Assembly: GCF_049943125.1 (NCBI RefSeq)
Contig: NZ_CP188040.1
Span: 3,162,001 to 3,226,000 of the forward strand
Direction: 5' to 3'
DNA: 64,000 nucleotides
Source of the DNA: JAEXZL01 sp049943125
Lineage (GTDB): Bacteria; Bacillota; Clostridia; Clostridiales; Clostridiaceae
The notes beneath the pieces are model-generated. The model was not told the DNA's origin and searched no databases. It saw only the letters and a program-made list of their open reading frames with translations. This document shows, one piece after another, positions 1-8,669 of the stretch. Within the stretch, counting starts at the first letter, position 1, and the number at the start of each line of letters is the position of its first letter. The translations under genes were made by a program, and so were the position numbers.

Positions 1-2
1 AC

Positions 3-167
3 AGTATAGAATTCAGAGAAGCAGCAAGGAGTGAACTAGGACTAAGTTCTATAGAGCTAGGGGCAAAGGTTCTTGCCAATACTGCCTTAGATATTATATT
101 AAACCCAGCTTTGCTTGAGAGGATTAAGGAGCAGCATAGAGAAAATGTGCACAATCAGAACAGTTAG
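3..167 (+). CDS. M20-family peptidase/amidohydrolase, C-terminal fragment
   Basis: Only the last 54 codons lie in the window; the gene enters from the left edge and stops at TAG 165-167. The tail reads as alternating Ala/Leu helix ending ALDIILNPALLERIKEQHRE, which resembles the C-terminal helix of M20 metallo-amidohydrolases of the AbgB/aminoacylase type. The stop lies 10 bases before metN, so the two genes are probably cotranscribed. A peptidase or deacylase beside a methionine importer could release methionine from a conjugate after uptake (inference). No catalytic residues are in view, so the family call is tentative. Confidence 0.55.
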   Translation, partial: SIEFREAARSELGLSSIELGAKVLANTALDIILNPALLERIKEQHRENVHNQNS

Positions 168-177
168 GAGGAAGACA

Positions 178-1212
178 ATGATAGAGCTTTTAGACCTTTC
201 AAAAACCTTTTTAGCAGATAACACAATAATAAATGCAGTAAAGGATGTTAATTTAACTATAAGTAAAGGTGAGATTTTCGGAGTAATTGGATATAGTGGT
301 GCTGGTAAGAGCACACTGGTGAGATGTATTAATCTTTTAGAAAGACCAAGCACAGGTAAGGTGCTGATAAATGGTACAGATATTCTTAAATTAGGGGAAA
401 GGGAATTGAGAAGAGAGAGGAAAAAAATAGGGATGATATTTCAGCAATTCAATCTCCTCTCCTCAAGAACAGTCTTTGAGAATGTGGCATTCCCCCTAAA
501 ATACAGTGGTCTAGGTAAAAAGGATATTGAAAAGAAGGTACTGGCATTGTTAGATTTAGTAGGGATTTCTGATAAGGTAAGGGTTTATCCCTCTCAGCTG
601 TCAGGAGGTCAAAAACAAAGGGTTGCTATCGCTAGAGCCCTAGCCAATGAACCTGATATTCTTCTCTGCGATGAGGCAACCTCTGCCCTGGATCCCCAAA
701 CCACCAGGTCTATCTTGCAATTACTTAAGGATTTAAATAGAAAGCTGGGTATTACAATTGTAATTATCACCCATGAAATGAATGTAATAAAGGAAGTATG
801 CAATAGAGTAGCAGTGATGGAGGATGGGAAGGTTGTGGAAGTAAATGATGTAGTTTCAATTTTCTCTAAGCCTAAAGCACAGATTACTAAGGATTTTATA
901 AACAGTACATCAAATTTGTCCCGGATTGATGAGCTGATTAAGGAAAAGTCTGAGCTTGTTAATATCGGTGAAGAGGAGAGAATCTGGAGACTGGATTTTC
1001 ATGGCTCAGAAACAAAGGAAGCGATTATAGCTAATATTTCTAAAAAATATGATATAAGTCCAAGCATTATCTTTGCAAATGTAGAGGTGATTTCTGATAC
1101 AGTACTTGGCTCTATGATAATCCGTCTAAAAATATCTCAAGGAGATGAAAAGGAAGTAATACAGTATCTTAGTGATAAGAAAATAAGAGTTGAGGTGATT
1201 AAAATTGTTTGA
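178..1212 (+). CDS. metN: Methionine ABC transporter ATP-binding protein MetN
   Basis: ATPase of the MetNIQ D/L-methionine importer, 344 residues, acting on the cytoplasmic face. Visible: Walker A GYSGAGKST near residue 40, Q-loop (FQQFNLL), ABC signature LSGGQKQR, Walker B (ILLCDEATSALD) and switch His (ITHEMN). A C-terminal stretch after about residue 265 fits the NIL/ACT-like substrate-sensing domain that lets intracellular methionine inhibit the transporter. Start chosen at ATG 178 because AGGAGG at 166-171 sits 6 bases upstream; the frame is open to 115 but that extension has no ribosome site. It overlaps metI by 8 bases. No SAM riboswitch or T-box is visible in the window. Confidence 0.93.
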   Translation: MIELLDLSKTFLADNTIINAVKDVNLTISKGEIFGVIGYSGAGKSTLVRCINLLERPSTGKVLINGTDILKLGERELRRERKKIGMIFQQFNLLSSRTVFENVAFPLKYSGLGKKDIEKKVLALLDLVGISDKVRVYPSQLSGGQKQRVAIARALANEPDILLCDEATSALDPQTTRSILQLLKDLNRKLGITIVIITHEMNVIKEVCNRVAVMEDGKVVEVNDVVSIFSKPKAQITKDFINSTSNLSRIDELIKEKSELVNIGEEERIWRLDFHGSETKEAIIANISKKYDISPSIIFANVEVISDTVLGSMIIRLKISQGDEKEVIQYLSDKKIRVEVIKIV

Positions 1213-1885
1213 TTTATTGACAAAATATATTCCTAACCTAATGGATTATTCTGATGAATTTATTAAAAGTCTCGGTGAAACTATACAAATGCTATTCTTA
1301 TCAGGGATATATTCATTTATCGTAGGGTTATTCTTAGGAACACTGTTAGTGGTAACCAGAAAGGGAAATATACTTGAAAATGCACTTATTCATAAAACTC
1401 TTAATGGAATGGTTAATTTATTTCGATCTATTCCCTTTGTAATTTTAATTACTGCATTAATACCACTTACAAGGATAATTTCAGGAACCTTTATTGGTGT
1501 AGAGGGTACAATTTTTCCTCTTGTAGTAGGCTGCACTCCATTTTTTATCAGACAGGTAGATATGGCCCTTTCAGATATAGATAAGGGATTGATTGAAGCA
1601 GCTCAGTCCATGGGGCTTTCACCAGTTGGGATTATTTTTAGGGTTTATCTGAGGGAGAGCATTCCAGCCCTAGCCCGTTCAACAACAATTACAGCAATAA
1701 GCCTATTAGGTTTAACAGCCATGGGAGGAGCTGTAGGGGCAGGAGGTCTGGGAGCCTTTGTAATCAGATATGGTCATAATAGATTTTATCAGGATATTAC
1801 CTATGTTTCAGTTGTGGTTATTCTTATTATAGTCACAATAATTCAATTCATAGGGAACATAATAATTAAAAAAACATCTCACTAA
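1205..1885 (+). CDS. metI: Methionine ABC transporter permease MetI
   Basis: Inner-membrane permease of the MetNIQ importer, 226 residues, close to the usual 217-225. Several hydrophobic helices are visible, and the EAA-type loop (EAAQSMGLSPVGIIFRVYL) that docks onto the ATPase lies near residues 135-155. It starts with TTG at 1205 inside the end of metN, which suggests translational coupling; no in-frame ATG lies near enough to replace it. It is followed 16 bases later by metQ behind a strong AAGGAGGAG site. Confidence 0.93.
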   Translation: MFDLLTKYIPNLMDYSDEFIKSLGETIQMLFLSGIYSFIVGLFLGTLLVVTRKGNILENALIHKTLNGMVNLFRSIPFVILITALIPLTRIISGTFIGVEGTIFPLVVGCTPFFIRQVDMALSDIDKGLIEAAQSMGLSPVGIIFRVYLRESIPALARSTTITAISLLGLTAMGGAVGAGGLGAFVIRYGHNRFYQDITYVSVVVILIIVTIIQFIGNIIIKKTSH

Positions 1886-1901
1886 GGAGGAGAATTTAAA
1901 T

Positions 1902-2723
1902 ATGAAAAAGCTTATTTTATTTTTAATTTTATCCATATTATTGGTAGGCTGCAGTAATAGCAATTCGGCAAAGGGCAACAATACAGGAAATGGTGATGAA
2001 AATACCCTTGTGAGGCTTGGGCTAACAGGAAGTGATTCTAAGGTTTGGAACCATGTTAAGGAAGAGGCTGCTAAGGAAAACATAGATATTGAGCTAGTTT
2101 TCTTTGATTCCTATCCTATTCCTAATGCAGCCTTAAATTCCGGTGAAATAGAGCTAAATGCCTTCCAGCATTATATTTATTTAAATACAGAAGTGGAACA
2201 GCATGGCTATGAATTATCTGTAATAGGTGAAACAGTATATGCACCCTTAGGTTTATATTCTAAAAAGCTAGAAGGTCTCGATGAATTAAAGGATGGAGAC
2301 AAAATTGTAATTCCCGATGATGTAACTAATGGTGGTAGAGCTCTATTATTACTTCAGGCTAATGGACTTATCACATTAGACCCTGATGCAGGAAATACTC
2401 CAACAATTAAGGATATTGAGAATCCAAGAGGCTTTGAAATTATTGAGCTATCAGCAACTAATATACCAGCTACCCTAGAGGAAGTTCCCTTAGCTGTTAT
2501 AAATTCAGGAGTGGCTACGGATGCAGGTCTTACCCCATCACAGGATGCAATAGTTTTAGAAGAGGTTAAGTCAGGAGAAAACTCATATATTAACGTTATA
2601 GTTGCTCGTACAGAAGATAAAGATAACAAAGTGTACAAGCGTATCGTAGAGCTTTATCAGACAGAGGCTACAAAAGCCGTTATTGAAGAAGATTCTAAAG
2701 GATCATTAATTCCTGTTTGGTAA
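1902..2723 (+). CDS. metQ: Methionine-binding lipoprotein MetQ
   Basis: Substrate-binding lipoprotein of the importer, 273 residues (NlpA/MetQ family). The N-terminus is a lipoprotein signal with lipobox LVGC, predicting lipidation at Cys17. The mature part has the family pattern: VWNHVKEEA near the start, INAFQH-like segment (LNAFQHYIYLN) and a late NVIVARTEDKDN stretch. Last gene of the operon, with a Rho-independent terminator directly after the stop. Whether it prefers L- or D-methionine cannot be told from the sequence. Confidence 0.93.
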   Translation: MKKLILFLILSILLVGCSNSNSAKGNNTGNGDENTLVRLGLTGSDSKVWNHVKEEAAKENIDIELVFFDSYPIPNAALNSGEIELNAFQHYIYLNTEVEQHGYELSVIGETVYAPLGLYSKKLEGLDELKDGDKIVIPDDVTNGGRALLLLQANGLITLDPDAGNTPTIKDIENPRGFEIIELSATNIPATLEEVPLAVINSGVATDAGLTPSQDAIVLEEVKSGENSYINVIVARTEDKDNKVYKRIVELYQTEATKAVIEEDSKGSLIPVW

Positions 2724-2733
2724 GAGTTACAAA

Positions 2734-2770
2734 ATCCCCTCAGACTATGAGCTTGAGGGGGTTTTCTTTT
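2734..2770 (+). terminator. Rho-independent terminator of metNIQ
   Basis: CCCCTCA pairs with TGAGGGG across a short loop and is followed by GTTTTCTTTT, 10 bases after the metQ stop. The stem sequence is closely related to two other terminators in this window (22402 and 22970). Confidence 0.9.
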
Positions 2771-2852
2771 AGTTAGAATAAAATTAACATACATATTCTT
2801 TAAGAAAATTAGTATACATATAATTTATTAATGATGAGAAGGAGGAATATTA

Positions 2853-3263
2853 ATGCCAGTTTTTTACTGTTATTATCCTTATCAATATATGTATACTCAG
2901 CAATACTATACTATGAACCAATGCAGCTATTGTCATCCCTGGGTGAGAATGTACTGTGAAAATATGACTATGAATAGGAAGCTTTATAATAATAACTCAT
3001 ATTATATGAAGAATAGCCACAGGGAAGCAACGGAGAGAGTATTTACCTTAGAGGAGCTAGGAAAATATGATGGTTCAGGAGGAAACCCTGCCTATGTGGC
3101 TGTAAATGGAGTAGTATACGATATGAGTAGAGAGGCTACCTGGGGCGGTGGTACTCATTTTGGTCTGTATGCAGGGAAGGATCTTACTTCGGAGTTTCAG
3201 GGCTGTCATGGTATGGCTGCTATACTGATGAAGCTACCAAAGGTAGGAATAATAAAGGGTTAA
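2853..3263 (+). CDS. Cytochrome b5-like heme-binding domain protein with Tyr/Cys-rich N-terminus
   Basis: 136 residues. The second half (about 63-136) is a clostridial-type cytochrome b5-like heme/steroid-binding domain: FTLEELGKYDG, NPAYVAVNGVVYD, then HFGLYAGKDLT and CHGMAAILMKLPKVG. The classic b5 HPGG heme motif is absent; candidate axial ligands are His102, Tyr106 and His119. Residues 1-51 are unusual, with 13 tyrosines and Cys6, Cys24, Cys27 and Cys35, including CSYC at 24-27. There is no signal peptide or membrane helix. Behind AAGGAGG, it is the first gene of the hydrogenase operon and ends 12 bases before the small subunit, so an electron-transfer role with the hydrogenase is plausible but unproven. 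Confidence 0.75.
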   Translation: MPVFYCYYPYQYMYTQQYYTMNQCSYCHPWVRMYCENMTMNRKLYNNNSYYMKNSHREATERVFTLEELGKYDGSGGNPAYVAVNGVVYDMSREATWGGGTHFGLYAGKDLTSEFQGCHGMAAILMKLPKVGIIKG

Positions 3264-3275
3264 TAGGTGGTATAG

Positions 3276-4145
3276 ATGATAAAATCATGTCCTATGATAG
3301 ATTCGAAAAATTTAACTGCTAAGAAAATTATGGAGCTAGCAAAGGATAAGGTAAGAGAATATCCAGGAAGTAAGATAAATTTAATCTGGTTAGAGGCTAC
3401 AGGGTGCTCAGGGAATATCATCTCCTTAATGAATGGGGAAAATCCTGGTTTAGGTTTTTTTCTAAAAAATATGGTGAATCTTAGATACAGCAATAGCTTG
3501 ATGGCAGCTGAAGGAGAGCTTGCCTATGATCAGCTTTTAGAGACTCTTTCCACGGAATTTATTCTGGTGGTAGAGGGGGCAGTGGCAACGAAAGCTAATG
3601 GCTTTTATACCATTATTGCCAATCATCAAGGAAGACAGATCACTGCATTAGAAGCAGTTAAGGCTGCTGGAGAGAAAGCAAAATATGTTCTGGCAGTAGG
3701 GACCTGTGCTTCTTACGGAGGACCTTCAGCAGCTAGGCCTAATCCTTCTGGAAGTATAAGCATAGATAAGCTTCTTGAACGAGAGGTCATTAAAGTTCCT
3801 GGATGCCCAGGGCATCCTGATTGGATTACTGGCACTATTGCCAGTCTTATATACTTTGGAAAACTGGAGCTAGATGCTGATAACAGACCAAAGGTGTTTT
3901 ATGGAATAACTATACATGATCGGTGCAGCAGAAGGTCGTTTTTTGATAATAGTATATTTGCAAAGGCTCTTGGAGACGTAGAGTGCATGTTCAAGCTTGG
4001 ATGCCGTGGCCCAGTAACTAAAACTGACTGCCCTACAAGGCAGTGGAATGGATATGTGAACTGGCCAATAAAAGATAATACTCCTTGTATTGGCTGTGCT
4101 CAAGAAAGGTTTCCTGATGGCATGGAGCCTTTTGTGAGATATTAA
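3276..4145 (+). CDS. [NiFe]-hydrogenase small subunit
   Basis: Iron-sulfur subunit, 289 residues, short for the family. It has no twin-arginine signal peptide and no C-terminal anchor, so a cytoplasmic enzyme is inferred. Cluster ligands visible: Cys44, GTCASYGG, VPGCPG (proximal cluster); HDRC, GCRG and TDC (distal); TPCIGC (medial). The usual proximal CxxC reads CSGN, so the second Cys is Asn47. From memory, cyanobacterial HupS and related group 2 small subunits share CSGN. AGGTGG at 3264 supports the start. It is paired with the large subunit 20 bases downstream. Confidence 0.92.
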   Translation: MIKSCPMIDSKNLTAKKIMELAKDKVREYPGSKINLIWLEATGCSGNIISLMNGENPGLGFFLKNMVNLRYSNSLMAAEGELAYDQLLETLSTEFILVVEGAVATKANGFYTIIANHQGRQITALEAVKAAGEKAKYVLAVGTCASYGGPSAARPNPSGSISIDKLLEREVIKVPGCPGHPDWITGTIASLIYFGKLELDADNRPKVFYGITIHDRCSRRSFFDNSIFAKALGDVECMFKLGCRGPVTKTDCPTRQWNGYVNWPIKDNTPCIGCAQERFPDGMEPFVRY

Positions 4146-4165
4146 AGGGGAATGGGAGGAGTTAT

Positions 4166-5572
4166 ATGGGAAAAGTAATTACTGTAAATCCTGTGACAAG
4201 AATTAGTGGCTTTCTGGAAATACAGGTTGAGGTAGAAGGTAAAGTTGTTGTAGATGCAAAAAGCAGTGGTTTATTGTTTCGAGGCTTTGAAAAAATGCTT
4301 AGAAACCGCCCACCCTTAGATGCAATTTATTTCACAGAAAGAATCTGCGGCATCTGTTCTACAGCCCATTCTATGGGCTCTACCCTTGCTCTAGAGGATG
4401 CTATGAAGATAGGAACTGTTGAGAATGATAGAATAATTAGAGATTATATTCATGGCTGTGAATTTCTCCAAAATCATTTGAGGCATTTTTATCAATTTAC
4501 CCTGCCTGATTTTGTGAATGGACCTGAGATCAGTCCTTTATATGAGGCTCCCCACGAATATTATAGATTGCCAAAGGAAGAGAACAGCTTGCTGGCAGCT
4601 CATTATCTAGAGTCTTTACAATATAGCCGCTTGGCCCATGAGATGATAGCAACCTTAGGAGGTAAGGCACCTCATAACCATGGAATTTTCGTAGGAGGAG
4701 TTACAATCAATATAGATGCCTCAGAGTTTAATAGAATTTACTCTATCCTAAAGAAAATCAAAAGCTTCGTAGTAGATAAAATGATACCGGATGTTTACAT
4801 TATCGCTAAGTATTACAGCGAATATTATCACATAGGAGGAGGCTATAAAAATCTAATGACCTATGGTGTCTTTGATTATCCTGAAAGGGATATATTCTAT
4901 GTGGCTCCTGGGGTATATATAGATGGTAAAAATGAAGCTTTTAATGAAAATGCTATAACGGAGAATATATATAGAGCCTGGTACGAGGCTGATAGGGATA
5001 TACGAAAGCCAACAGATACAACCGTTGAGGAAGAGGTTAATAAGGAGGGGGCCTACAGCTGGGTGAAGGCACCAAGGTATGAGGGCTATGCCGTGGAGGT
5101 AGGACCTTTAGCAAGGATGTGGCTCAGTGGAGAATACAATAGAGGTATATCCACCATGGATCGCACTATTGCAAGAGTATTAGAGGTTAAGAAAATTATT
5201 GATATCATGGAGGGTTTTCTTGAGAGGATAAGACTTCAACCTTCAGGTCAAAGAGCCTATGAAATTCCTGAGCGGGCAGTTGGACGGGGATTAATTGATA
5301 CCACTAGAGGAGCATTAGGACACTGGATATCCATTGACAATGAAAGAATTAAAAACTATGAAATAATTACTCCATCTGGTTGGAACCTATCACCAGAGGA
5401 TTCTAAAGGAATAAAAGGTACCGTGGAAAGAGCTTTGATAGGAACTACAATAGAGAATGAGAAATACCCAGTGGAAATAGGCAGAATAGTTCGCTCCTTT
5501 GATCCTTGTATATCCTGTGCCACTCATATAGTTGGAAGTAAATTTGAGCCAATTGAAATAAGAGTAGTATAA
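4166..5572 (+). CDS. [NiFe]-hydrogenase large (catalytic) subunit
   Basis: 468 residues. It carries the NiFe(CN)2CO active site and splits or forms H2. Both nickel-ligand motifs are present: RICGIC (Cys61, Cys64) near the N-terminus and DPCISCATH (Cys448, Cys451) near the C-terminus. Sequence continues 14 residues beyond His454, as expected for a precursor trimmed by an endopeptidase after nickel insertion; that protease is the next gene. RGFE near residue 39 fits a conserved family motif. The direction of catalysis and the electron partner cannot be read here, although the cytochrome b5-like gene upstream is a candidate. Confidence 0.95.
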   Translation: MGKVITVNPVTRISGFLEIQVEVEGKVVVDAKSSGLLFRGFEKMLRNRPPLDAIYFTERICGICSTAHSMGSTLALEDAMKIGTVENDRIIRDYIHGCEFLQNHLRHFYQFTLPDFVNGPEISPLYEAPHEYYRLPKEENSLLAAHYLESLQYSRLAHEMIATLGGKAPHNHGIFVGGVTINIDASEFNRIYSILKKIKSFVVDKMIPDVYIIAKYYSEYYHIGGGYKNLMTYGVFDYPERDIFYVAPGVYIDGKNEAFNENAITENIYRAWYEADRDIRKPTDTTVEEEVNKEGAYSWVKAPRYEGYAVEVGPLARMWLSGEYNRGISTMDRTIARVLEVKKIIDIMEGFLERIRLQPSGQRAYEIPERAVGRGLIDTTRGALGHWISIDNERIKNYEIITPSGWNLSPEDSKGIKGTVERALIGTTIENEKYPVEIGRIVRSFDPCISCATHIVGSKFEPIEIRVV

Positions 5573-5575
5573 AAT

Positions 5576-6055
5576 ATGGCATGTTATAGGAATAAGGTTG
5601 TTGCAATAGGAAATATAATGATGGCTGACGATGGTATAGGAGTTTGGGTGGCTAAAGCGTTAAAGAATTATTTAATAGAAAGGGATGTAGAGCTTATTAT
5701 TGGTGAAACAGATGTAGAGTATTGTCTTGATTCCCTGGAGGATGGAGATAAGGTTATTATATTAGACGCTGCCTTTACAGGAGGAGAGATAGGAAGAGTC
5801 AGTACCCATTCTTTAGATGAATTAGGTTATAGGGGGATAGGGTTAACACAGCACAAGCATAACTTGGTGGAAGCAATTAAATTGTATAGAAGGGATATTA
5901 AAGGGATACTCATAGAAATTGAAATAGCTGATGTTTCCTTTGGCTTGGGAATAAGCGAAACCATGAAAGTATTATTTTCAGAAGTGGTAGAAGAAACAAA
6001 AAGATCGATTGAGTCTCATATAGGAGGGGGAAAATGTACGATACAGCTATATTAG
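5576..6055 (+). CDS. Hydrogenase maturation endopeptidase (HyaD/HybD family)
   Basis: 159 residues. It removes the C-terminal peptide of the large subunit once nickel is in place. The family signature IGNIMMADDGIGV is at the N-terminus; Asp18/Asp19, Asp64 (IILDAA) and His93 (TQHKHNL) match the positions of the nickel-sensing ligands in HybD-type proteases. It starts 3 bases after the large-subunit stop, and its end overlaps the next small gene by 22 bases, so the operon is tightly coupled. Confidence 0.9.
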   Translation: MACYRNKVVAIGNIMMADDGIGVWVAKALKNYLIERDVELIIGETDVEYCLDSLEDGDKVIILDAAFTGGEIGRVSTHSLDELGYRGIGLTQHKHNLVEAIKLYRRDIKGILIEIEIADVSFGLGISETMKVLFSEVVEETKRSIESHIGGGKCTIQLY

Positions 6056-6183
6056 GGAAGGTATCCAGGCAGCTAGAGAGGTTATGTAGGGAAAATAAAA
6101 TTATTAAGCTTCAAGAGCAGGCTGCAGTTATTCTCAGCTTAAAGGGTGATAGTGTAGTTAATCAAAAAATCTATGAATATTAA
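6034..6183 (+). CDS. 49-residue protein of unknown function in the hydrogenase operon
   Basis: Begins MYDTAILGKV and ends VNQKIYEY. A strong AGGAGGGGG site at 6022-6030 precedes ATG 6034. It overlaps the protease gene by 22 bases and hypF by 11 bases, the pattern of a translated, coupled gene rather than a chance frame. It is mostly helical in character, with one Cys and no membrane segment or metal-binding CxxC. I do not recognise the family. Its place is where some hyp operons carry hypA, and the N-terminus is faintly HypA-like, but the HypA zinc motif is missing. Function unknown. Confidence 0.65.
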   Translation: MYDTAILGKVSRQLERLCRENKIIKLQEQAAVILSLKGDSVVNQKIYEY

Positions 6184-8428
6184 AAGCTATACAATTAGGT
6201 TAATGGGGATAGTACAAGGAGTTGGCTTTAGACCCTATGTATACAATTTAGCTCTTAAAAATAACATTAGAGGATTAGTGAATAACAGTGGAGCTGCTTT
6301 GATAGTTGAGGCAGAAGGGATAGAAGAAAATATAAAAATCTTTATAAATCAGCTGGTTAATAATCCGCCTAGCCTCTCTAGAATAGAAAAAGTTGAAGTA
6401 GTCCAAAGAGCTGTAGCTTCATATAAGGCTTTTACTATTGAAGAAAGTAATAATATTGACATGGCCCATAGATTTATTGCGGCAGATGTATCAGTTTGTA
6501 ATAAGTGTATGGAGGAAGTCTATGATATAAATAGTCGATGGTTTAAATATCCTTTTACTAACTGTACTGAGTGTGGACCTAGGTATTCAATAATTGAGGA
6601 TTTTCCTTATGATAGAAGAAATACTGCCATGAAGGAATTTGAAATGTGTGATCACTGTAAAAGGGATTATGAAGATCCACAAAACAGGAGATTTCACGCA
6701 GAGCCTACCTGCTGCCCTAAATGCGGACCTTCCTTAGCTATGTATAACGAAATAGGGGAGAAATATGCAAGGGGAGAGGAGATCAGTAAAGCTGTAGAAG
6801 AAATAAAAAAAGGAAGAATTATAGCTGTAAAAGGCCTGGGCGGTTTTCATCTTATTTGTAACGGAGAAGATGAGGAAGCTATTAAGCTTCTTAGACATAG
6901 GAAAAAAAGACCTCACAAGCCCCTTGCAATTATGGCTAAGGATACTGAAGCTATAAGAGAAATCTGTCACATGAATACCACTGAGCAATTGATCCTGGAA
7001 GGCAATAAAAAGCCAATACTCCTATTGGATAAAAGAACACCTTTCAAGCTATCAGTGGTTGTTGCTCCAGATACAAAAAAAGTTGGTGTATTTCTCCCTT
7101 ACACCCCATTACACTTTATGCTATTCCAGGAAGGTATCCGTTATCTTGTAATGACCAGCGGAAATATCAGCAATTCACCAATTCAATATAAGAATAATGA
7201 GGCTGCTTCAGCACTGAAGTCAGTGGCAGATTATTTTTTAGTAAACAACCGTGATATTTATACTCCTGTTGATGATTCTGTAATTAGGGTTGTAGAGGAT
7301 CAGGAGATGGTAGTAAGGGTAGGAAGAGGATATTCCCCGTTAATCATGAAGCTGGAAACAAAGAGAGAGGTTCTAGCCTTAGGAGGGGAGCAAAAGAATA
7401 CAGTTTCAGTAGGGAAGAATGGCTATGGATATATGAGTCAATACTTAGGGGATATCAATAATGCTGATGGTTATTCAAATCATTTATTGACTATTGAGCA
7501 CTTAATAAAGGTTACCGCTGCTAAGCCAGAGGTGATTGCCTACGATATGCATCCTTCCTTTACCTCAAGGCTCAGCTTAGAAAACTTCAAAGGCATGAAG
7601 GTTCCTGTGCAGCATCATCATGCTCATATGGTGAGCTGCATGGCTGAACATAAATTAAAAGAGCCAGTGATTGGTGTTATATTTGATGGTACTGGCTATG
7701 GTTTGGATGGGGGTATTTGGGGCGGAGAATTTTTTATAGGTACTACAAGAGACTTTAAGAGAGTAGGACATTTAAAATATATAGCTATTCAAGGGGGAGA
7801 TCAGGCTGTAAAAGAACCATGGAGGGCCGCTTTATGTTATTTATCAGCCCTAGGCTATGATCCGAAAAAATGGCTAGGAGAAATAGAAGGAGAAAAGCTT
7901 GAGGTGGTATTGCAGGCACTGAAAAATAGCCTTAACTGTTATAAAACCTCAAGCATAGGTCGATTGTTTGATAGCGTTTCTGCTTTATTAGGCCTCTGCT
8001 ATAAGATTTCCTATGAGGCTCAGGGTGCGATTATCCTGGAAAATACCATAGATTCTGAAGTGAAGGACTCATATACAATGGGGATAATTTCTAGTGAAGG
8101 GATGTTTGAGATAGATTACAAAGAGCTATTTAAAGAGTTGCTGGGAGATATAGAGATTAAAATACCTGTATCGGTGATTTCTTCAAAGTTCCACAATGGC
8201 TTGATATCAGCAACGGAAGAAATGGTAATAAGATTAAATAGCATATATGGGATATCAGAAGTGGTATTAAGCGGAGGTTGCTTTGAAAATCAATATCTTC
8301 TCCTTAATCTAGTGAAAAGACTTAAGGCCAGAGGGCTGAAAGTATTTTATAATCAAAAGGTTCCCATAAATGATAGTGGAATATCTCTTGGACAGCTTGT
8401 CATTGCAGATCAAATAATACAGGGGTGA
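6173..8428 (+). CDS. hypF: Carbamoyltransferase HypF
   Basis: 751 residues, the usual HypF length. It transfers carbamoyl phosphate-derived carbamoyl to HypE, the source of the active-site cyanides. Domains in order: acylphosphatase (VQGVGFRPYVYNLA, about 10-90); two zinc fingers with paired CxxC motifs (CNKC, CTEC, CDHC, CPKC, about 108-185); a YrdC-like domain (about 200-390); and a Kae1-like domain with HHHAHMVSCMAEH near residue 485 and late SGGCFEN. The start lies inside the preceding 49-residue gene. All expected motifs appear intact. Confidence 0.95.
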   Translation: MNIKSYTIRLMGIVQGVGFRPYVYNLALKNNIRGLVNNSGAALIVEAEGIEENIKIFINQLVNNPPSLSRIEKVEVVQRAVASYKAFTIEESNNIDMAHRFIAADVSVCNKCMEEVYDINSRWFKYPFTNCTECGPRYSIIEDFPYDRRNTAMKEFEMCDHCKRDYEDPQNRRFHAEPTCCPKCGPSLAMYNEIGEKYARGEEISKAVEEIKKGRIIAVKGLGGFHLICNGEDEEAIKLLRHRKKRPHKPLAIMAKDTEAIREICHMNTTEQLILEGNKKPILLLDKRTPFKLSVVVAPDTKKVGVFLPYTPLHFMLFQEGIRYLVMTSGNISNSPIQYKNNEAASALKSVADYFLVNNRDIYTPVDDSVIRVVEDQEMVVRVGRGYSPLIMKLETKREVLALGGEQKNTVSVGKNGYGYMSQYLGDINNADGYSNHLLTIEHLIKVTAAKPEVIAYDMHPSFTSRLSLENFKGMKVPVQHHHAHMVSCMAEHKLKEPVIGVIFDGTGYGLDGGIWGGEFFIGTTRDFKRVGHLKYIAIQGGDQAVKEPWRAALCYLSALGYDPKKWLGEIEGEKLEVVLQALKNSLNCYKTSSIGRLFDSVSALLGLCYKISYEAQGAIILENTIDSEVKDSYTMGIISSEGMFEIDYKELFKELLGDIEIKIPVSVISSKFHNGLISATEEMVIRLNSIYGISEVVLSGGCFENQYLLLNLVKRLKARGLKVFYNQKVPINDSGISLGQLVIADQIIQG

Positions 8429-8435
8429 GGATATT

Positions 8436-8669
8436 ATGTGTTTAGCCATACCTGGTGAAATAACAGTGATTAATGGAGATTATGCCTTAGTTAATATTAT
8501 GGGGGCAGAAGCGAAGATTTTTATTAAGCTTATAGAAGAACCTGAAATAGGTGATTATGTTTTGATTCATGTGGGTTGTGCCATAGAAAAAATTAATAAG
8601 GAATACTATGGTTTTTTAACGGAGAATTATAATAGTTTCCTTGGTGAGGATGGCTTTTTTAATGAATGA
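8436..8669 (+). CDS. hypC: Hydrogenase assembly chaperone HypC
   Basis: 77 residues, typical for HypC/HybG. The N-terminus MCLAIPG is the family signature; Cys2 binds the Fe(CN)2CO precursor together with HypD and escorts it to the large subunit. HVGCAIEKI in the second half is also a family feature. It lies 7 bases after hypF with GGTGAGG upstream, and its last codons overlap the start of hypD. Confidence 0.94.
   Translation: MCLAIPGEITVINGDYALVNIMGAEAKIFIKLIEEPEIGDYVLIHVGCAIEKINKEYYGFLTENYNSFLGEDGFFNE

Noticed and set aside
6034..6183. Small hydrogenase-operon gene as HypA
   Set aside because: Too short, and it lacks the paired CxxC zinc motif that defines HypA.
8641..8661. Upstream TTG/ATG starts for hypD
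   Set aside because: They overlap or touch the ribosome site; ATG 8662 has proper spacing and the family N-terminus.
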